10,317 nucleotides of DNA from an uncultured Eggerthellaceae bacterium (GTDB taxonomy: Bacteria > Actinomycetota > Coriobacteriia > Coriobacteriales > Eggerthellaceae). The stretch is from the NCBI GenBank assembly GCA_910577495.1, contig CAJTML010000078.1, forward strand, positions 1 to 10,317, written 5' to 3'. A model generated the notes under the pieces. The model saw only the letters and a list, made by a program, of their open reading frames with translations. It was not told the origin of the DNA and ran no database searches. Positions 6,412-10,317 of the stretch are shown piece by piece. A program made the translations under genes and the position numbers. Each line of letters starts with the position of its first letter. Position 1 is the first letter of the stretch.

Positions 6412-7962
6412 ATGGTCTTTTCCTCACTCATATTTATGTTTGGATTTCTGCCCGCCGTCTTGGTGTGCTACTTCCTGTTTGATAAGCGCTTTTCGAACTA
6501 TTTGCTCTTAGCGTTCTCGCTTATCTTTTATGCGTGGGGCGAACCAGTCTATGTCTTCCTCATGATCTTCAGCATTTGCACAAACTGGGTGTGCGCGATG
6601 GGCATCTCGCACGCGTTTGGACGAAAACGCCTTGGAACGCATACCCCCCCCCAGAAGGCAAATTCACGGGTCTGGCTTATTGTTGGCCTTGTCATCAACT
6701 TAGCAATTCTTGGGTTCTTTAAGTACGAAGGCTTTCTTGCCGACAACATCAATGCACTGGTGGGGTCAGACATAGTTCCAAACCTGCATCTTCCACTACC
6801 AATTGGCATCTCATTTTTCACACTTCAAGCCGTCTCCTACATTATTGACGTTTACTGGGGCAACGCCAAAGTGCAGCGCAATATCATGTATCTCGGTATG
6901 TATATTGCTATGTTTCCCCAGCTTGTTGCCGGCCCGATTGTTCGCTATGTAGATATCGAACACGAGATTGACAACCGAAAAATCACGCTTGACGGATTCG
7001 TCAATGGGCTTCGCCTGTTTTGCGTTGGTCTTGGCAAAAAGGTGCTCATTGCCAACATCGTTGCCATCCCTGCTACGCTACTACTCACACAAAGCCCTGA
7101 AGCCATAGGCTTTATTGGCTGCTCAACTGCGGTTATCTTCTACACATTCCAGATCTACTTTGATTTTGGCGGCTACTCAGATATGGCTATTGGCTTGGGC
7201 AAAATGTTCGGGTTTGACTACAAGCGCAACTTCAACTATCCCTACATCTCAAAATCAGTCACCGAGTTCTGGAGGCGCTGGCACATATCACTCTCCTCGT
7301 TCTTCAGGGACTACGTTTATATCCCTCTGGGCGGCAACCGTGTCAGCAGTCTTCGCTGGATGCTCAACATGATGATCGTCTGGGGACTGACTGGTATGTG
7401 GCACGGCGCAGCCTGGAACTTCATTGGATGGGGACTCTACTATGGCTTGGTTCTCATTGGAGAGAAAAAGCTGTGGGGCAAAGCGTTGGCGAAGGCGCCA
7501 TCACTTGTCCAGCATGCATACGGCATCATCTCGTTTTTGATTGGATGGACGTTCTTTGCGGTCGAAGGAGACTTCGCCCACCTTGCCAGCTGGTTCGCTG
7601 GGCTATTTGGGGCGTTTGGCTTCTTGGGTACCTCTACACTTTGGGAGCTCACCTCATGGGAATATCTCTCATTCATGCCAATCTGCATTATTGCCGCTAC
7701 ACCCATTGTGCCGTGGCTTCGCAAAAAGGTTGAATGCAAACTGGAGAATCTGCCCGGCTCAACCGTAGTGGCAGCCCCAGAGAAAAACCCTGGTGTACCG
7801 CCTTGCGCGCTCGTACTGAGCAATAACCTATCACCTGCGGCAAAACGCTACGCCGTCGCCATCACGGTTGCTGTGGACGTTTGCTTGGCGCTCGTGTTAG
7901 TTGCCTCAATTGCTTCTATTGCAGCAGGCGCTTACAACCCCTTCATTTACTTCCAGTTCTAA
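6412..7962 (+). CDS. MBOAT-family O-acyltransferase (AlgI/DltB-like)
   Basis: A 516-residue polytopic membrane protein of the membrane-bound O-acyltransferase family, which moves acyl groups (usually acetyl) across the membrane onto exported polymers. The family N-terminus MVFSSLIFMFGFLPA begins at the ATG at 6412. Blocks seen are LPLPIGISFFTLQAVSYIID (127-146), QIYFDFGGYSDMAIGLG (247-263), FWRRWHISLSSFFRDYVYIP (286-305) and GMWHGAAWNF (328-337) with the conserved catalytic His331. Roughly ten hydrophobic segments follow one another; a hydrophilic stretch at about 440-480 precedes the last one. A TTG at 6400 could add four residues, but MVFSS is the usual family start; neither has a clear Shine-Dalgarno sequence. 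The DHHW gene begins 20 nt after its stop, so the two form a unit. A C9 run interrupts the cytosolic-type loop near residues 78-81. Confidence 0.93.
   Translation: MVFSSLIFMFGFLPAVLVCYFLFDKRFSNYLLLAFSLIFYAWGEPVYVFLMIFSICTNWVCAMGISHAFGRKRLGTHTPPQKANSRVWLIVGLVINLAILGFFKYEGFLADNINALVGSDIVPNLHLPLPIGISFFTLQAVSYIIDVYWGNAKVQRNIMYLGMYIAMFPQLVAGPIVRYVDIEHEIDNRKITLDGFVNGLRLFCVGLGKKVLIANIVAIPATLLLTQSPEAIGFIGCSTAVIFYTFQIYFDFGGYSDMAIGLGKMFGFDYKRNFNYPYISKSVTEFWRRWHISLSSFFRDYVYIPLGGNRVSSLRWMLNMMIVWGLTGMWHGAAWNFIGWGLYYGLVLIGEKKLWGKALAKAPSLVQHAYGIISFLIGWTFFAVEGDFAHLASWFAGLFGAFGFLGTSTLWELTSWEYLSFMPICIIAATPIVPWLRKKVECKLENLPGSTVVAAPEKNPGVPPCALVLSNNLSPAAKRYAVAITVAVDVCLALVLVASIASIAAGAYNPFIYFQF
6644..6652 (+). repeat. 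Homopolymer C9 tract inside the MBOAT coding region
   Basis: Nine consecutive C residues encode the end of Thr78, Pro79, Pro80 and the first base of Gln81. As written the frame is intact. Gaining one C would lead to a TAA at 6720-6722; losing one would lead to a TAG at 6701-6703. The tract is therefore suited to slipped-strand on/off switching. Confidence 0.85.
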
Positions 7963-7982
7963 CATCGTTTTCGGAGACTGCT

Positions 7983-9251
7983 ATGACCATTTCGAAAAAA
8001 TACTACGCTGTATTGGTTGCGCTTTTTACGGTGTTTATTCTGACGCCTGTTGGATTATCTGCGCTTTCGTCATTCGGCGTACCGCTTCCGAAAGCACTTT
8101 CCTCTGAAGAAGCAACGCTTTTGGACGGCGCCTATTCCAACCCCAGCATCAAGAAAAGCTTCAACTTAGAAGGTATTGCTTCGGGCGAATTCCAAAATGC
8201 GGTAGAAACTCGCATCAAAAATGAACTCCCATTCCGCGCCCAGATGCTCTTAGGCAACGCCGCTGTGCAACGAAGTCTCATCAAAGCATCAAATGCCATT
8301 TTTGGTTTCGAAGCAGTCCCCACCTTTTATGGCTCCAAGTACTCCGAGATCGAAGACACGCAACGCATCGTTCCGAACTCTTTTGTAGAGTCACCGAATC
8401 TAGCTAACTCGCTTGAAGACTTTGCGAAGTCCCTTGACGCTGTTGCAGCAGAGTACCCCAATACAAAGTTCGTCTTGGTAGTCAACGAAGACTCCTGGAC
8501 AACACCCGCAAACCCCACCAGCCCGCTAATTTCAAACTCGCTTACAACGCAGTTTGTCCAGACGCATCTCTACGACAACCTCTCCGACAATGTCACGCTG
8601 CTGACGCCTCATACGTATACCGACACAAACGAGTACAACCAATATTACATGACAACCGATCACCATTGGAACGTCGAAGGTGTGCGCAAAACCTATGAAG
8701 CAATTGCGCACGAACTCGGTCTTGAATCCCTTGCCGATGCCCCCGTGAAGGAGCTTGACGCTGCGCTGACATGCGGCCAAGAAGGCAGACTTGCGCTTGA
8801 TCCGGCCTACCCATTTACCCTCAAAACCCTTGACGTTGACACGTCGTCGCTCACGCATGAGGCACACAATAAAGCCATCACGCCAGGCAATAAAGACGAA
8901 TACGAAACTGGCTTAATTAGCGACCCCCTGCGTGCTTACTACAATGGCTATCACTATTATTTCGGTGGCAACGAGGCGCTTGAGATCATTCGCAATTCAG
9001 CGATAGACGACGAATCAAAACGCCTCATCTTCGTCTCCGATTCGTACGGCATAGCGCTTATGGATTATCTTGCACTCAATTATTCGGATACCTATAAAAC
9101 TGATCCATTTAACAACGGTGTCACCTTTACTCTCCCAAGCCTTCTTGATGACACCCGCGCACAAACCGTCGTCATCATGACCACCGCGCGTGGCATCAAC
9201 ACCCTTGAGCAAAAGAATCCTAATTTCGTTGATGGGACAGCTGGCAACTAA
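7983..9251 (+). CDS. DHHW-family / AlgX-AlgJ-like SGNH protein, MBOAT partner
   Basis: A 422-residue membrane-anchored extracytoplasmic protein. Residues 7-29 form one hydrophobic segment (signal anchor) after a short KK-containing N-terminus. The hallmark TTDHHWNVEG is at 224-233 (D226, H227, H228, W229), and the nucleophile-type block FVSDSYGIAL at 350-359 (S354). Ser plus Asp/His in this arrangement is the SGNH-like catalytic set of AlgX/AlgJ-type acetyltransferases, which accept acyl groups delivered by an MBOAT protein and place them on a polysaccharide. The ATG at 7983 has CGGAG 6 nt upstream and leaves a 20-nt gap after the MBOAT stop, so co-translation and shared regulation are expected. 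An upstream in-frame extension reaching into the MBOAT gene lacks such a site. The exact substrate is unknown; the locus suggests a wall or capsule glycan. Confidence 0.9.
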   Translation: MTISKKYYAVLVALFTVFILTPVGLSALSSFGVPLPKALSSEEATLLDGAYSNPSIKKSFNLEGIASGEFQNAVETRIKNELPFRAQMLLGNAAVQRSLIKASNAIFGFEAVPTFYGSKYSEIEDTQRIVPNSFVESPNLANSLEDFAKSLDAVAAEYPNTKFVLVVNEDSWTTPANPTSPLISNSLTTQFVQTHLYDNLSDNVTLLTPHTYTDTNEYNQYYMTTDHHWNVEGVRKTYEAIAHELGLESLADAPVKELDAALTCGQEGRLALDPAYPFTLKTLDVDTSSLTHEAHNKAITPGNKDEYETGLISDPLRAYYNGYHYYFGGNEALEIIRNSAIDDESKRLIFVSDSYGIALMDYLALNYSDTYKTDPFNNGVTFTLPSLLDDTRAQTVVIMTTARGINTLEQKNPNFVDGTAGN

Positions 9252-9302
9252 TCGTGTGCGTTGATCTTGCAAGCGCCGACCTCAAATAAAAACTCCCGTC
9301 TT

Positions 9303-9335
9303 AAATCAAACGCCGGAAAATCCGGCGTTTGATTT
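9303..9335. terminator. Perfect 15-bp hairpin, bidirectional terminator
   Basis: AAATCAAACGCCGGA (9303-9317) and its exact complement (9321-9335) flank a 3-nt loop. The stem has a GC-rich top and A/T-rich base, giving T-rich 3' ends in both directions (GTTTGATTT on +, the same on -). It lies between two convergent genes, so it can serve both. Nothing else is evident between 9252 and 9366. Confidence 0.85.
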
Positions 9336-9366
9336 ATCTCGTTTATTATCAACATTATGCTCGTCA

Positions 9367-10317
9367 CTAGATTAACAAGCGCCGTCCTGGCACCTCATCC
9401 CAGGCGTTTAGTGCTTCTATCGTCTCTTCGTTGAACTGATTACCACGACAGTCAATCTCTCTCAATCTGGTGCAGTTTGAGACGTTAAGAGTAACAAGTA
9501 GGTTATTTTCACAAAGAAGATCCACAAGATTAGAATGTCCAGAAACGTCCAAAAATGTGAGTCGGTTATCATCACAATTCAGATATGTTAGATCGACACA
9601 ATTAGAAACGTCTAAATCCGTCAGCTTATTCTTGCTGCAATTAAGTTCTATTAAATCAGGGCAGCCAGACACGTCAAGAGTTGTCAAATTGGTTCCTGCG
9701 CATGATAGGCGTTTTAAATGCGTACACTCAGACACATCAAGAGAAGTCATTCGACTATATAAGTTAAGACTCACTTCGCAAACAGGATATCCTTTTAGCG
9801 TTTCGGGAATTTTTAGTGATATATCACCATCACCTGGGAAAGCAATCATATTAAGGTCGTCAATAACAACTTCATTATTATCGTTAACATAGGACTGAAA
9901 TCTTATTAAATCAAGGTCAGTCACCAAGGCACCGGTTGCTCCAACAAACTTATCGCCCACCCATTGATAAATGGCAAGTTTACCAGTATCGCGATCAAAG
10001 AAGTAAGTCTTGCCTCCGATGGTGACCCAACCAGATGCCATCTTGTTAGAAGATGGACCAAAGTAGTATTTAGCATCTCCTATGTTTACAAAGCCAGACG
10101 CCGCCTTGCCCGTAGCACCTGAGAAATAGTATTGGTACCCAGAGATCTTTTGCCAACCAGTGGCCATCTTGTTTGATGAGGGTCCGAAGTAGTAACGATA
10201 CCCGCCGATAGTCACCAACCCCGATGCGGCTTTACCAGTAACATTTGAGAAGTAATACTTTGCACCTTGGATGGTCTGCCAACCAGTAGCCATTTTGTTG
10301 GAGGATGGACCGAAGTA
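9367..10317 (-). CDS. Surface protein with cell-wall-binding repeats and leucine-rich repeats (N-terminus outside window)
   Basis: The frame is open to the right edge, so 316 residues of the C-terminal part are seen; the ATG at 10293 is internal. Numbered from that Met, three cell-wall-binding units (choline/glucan-binding repeat style) recur every 42 residues at Met1, Met43 and Met85. Each holds a GW(Q/V)xI strand, a YYF strand and a TGK(A/L)A turn. A linker of ~70 residues (about 110-180) follows, then five 21-residue leucine-rich repeats at 182-286 on the pattern LxxLDVSxCxxLxxLxCxxN, with a short C-terminal cap to residue 308. Such modules place a protein on wall polymers by non-covalent binding and offer a protein- or ligand-binding surface. 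No LPxTG motif or membrane segment ends it. The gene is visibly more AT-rich in its LRR part. Adhesin-like roles are possible but not shown. Confidence 0.85.
   Translation of the reverse strand, partial: YFGPSSNKMATGWQTIQGAKYYFSNVTGKAASGLVTIGGYRYYFGPSSNKMATGWQKISGYQYYFSGATGKAASGFVNIGDAKYYFGPSSNKMASGWVTIGGKTYFFDRDTGKLAIYQWVGDKFVGATGALVTDLDLIRFQSYVNDNNEVVIDDLNMIAFPGDGDISLKIPETLKGYPVCEVSLNLYSRMTSLDVSECTHLKRLSCAGTNLTTLDVSGCPDLIELNCSKNKLTDLDVSNCVDLTYLNCDDNRLTFLDVSGHSNLVDLLCENNLLVTLNVSNCTRLREIDCRGNQFNEETIEALNAWDEVPGRRLLI
9436..9750 (-). repeat. Five 63-bp units encoding 21-residue leucine-rich repeats
   Basis: The units begin at MTSLDVSEC, LTTLDVSGC, LTDLDVSNC, LTFLDVSGH and LVTLNVSNC. The LxC position is Cys in all five, and the second Cys is present in four (His in the fourth). 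The protein repeat is clear; the DNA units have diverged, so these are older duplications than the wall-binding units. Confidence 0.85.
9973..10317 (-). repeat. 126-bp tandem repeats encoding the cell-wall-binding units
   Basis: The segment YYFGPSSNKMA(T/S)GW recurs with codon starts for Met at 10293, 10167 and 10041, a 126-bp period, and the array continues past the window edge. Nucleotide similarity between units is high, so copy number can change by recombination. Confidence 0.85.

Noticed and set aside
7881..7982. Extended start for the DHHW protein inside the MBOAT gene
   Set aside because: The ATG at 7983 has a well-placed CGGAG and is followed by a proper signal-anchor; the extension is shadow coding of the MBOAT C-terminus.

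Overview
The window looks like a chromosomal cell-surface polysaccharide locus of a Gram-positive bacterium. It has moderate GC by eye, tandem cell-wall-binding repeats of the choline/glucan-binding type, dTDP-sugar genes, and a membrane O-acyltransferase paired with a DHHW protein. This mix fits the class Coriobacteriia (Atopobiaceae such as Lancefieldella/Atopobium). That placement is inferred from protein style only; no rRNA or marker gene is present.

Layout from left to right. (1) Positions 1-572, + strand: the C-terminal part of an R2K-type ATP-grasp protein, cut by the window edge. (2) Positions 695-2604, - strand: a compact two-gene unit, more AT-rich by eye than its neighbours, encoding a COG1106/RloA-type AAA ATPase followed by an RloB-family TOPRIM-like protein. 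This is a likely phage-defence module related to RloAB/AbiL. (3) Positions 2605-3038: a gene-poor interval holding the ATPase promoter and two hairpin terminators for transcription arriving from the right. One of these is an elaborate set of nested inverted repeats with an alternative pairing arm. (4) Positions 3039-5079, - strand: rfbA then rfbB, the first two steps of dTDP-deoxysugar (usually dTDP-L-rhamnose) synthesis. (5) Positions 5080-5186: a divergent promoter region. (6) Positions 5187-9251, + strand: a family 2 glycosyltransferase, then an MBOAT O-acyltransferase and a DHHW/AlgX-like protein that form a two-gene unit. A perfect 15-bp hairpin follows. (7) Positions 9367-10317, - strand: the C-terminal part of a surface protein with 42-residue cell-wall-binding repeats followed by five 21-residue leucine-rich repeats, cut by the right edge.

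Regions 4-6 read as one functional theme. RfbA/RfbB make an activated sugar, the GT2 transfers a sugar, and the MBOAT/DHHW pair decorates an exported glycan with acyl (probably acetyl) groups. The MBOAT gene contains an uninterrupted run of nine C residues in its coding sequence. A change of one base in either direction would end translation within about 25 codons, so the acylation could be phase-variable. This tract, the unusual switch residue in the ATPase, and the structured intergenic repeats are the most distinctive features. I do not see a wholly new multi-gene system in the window.
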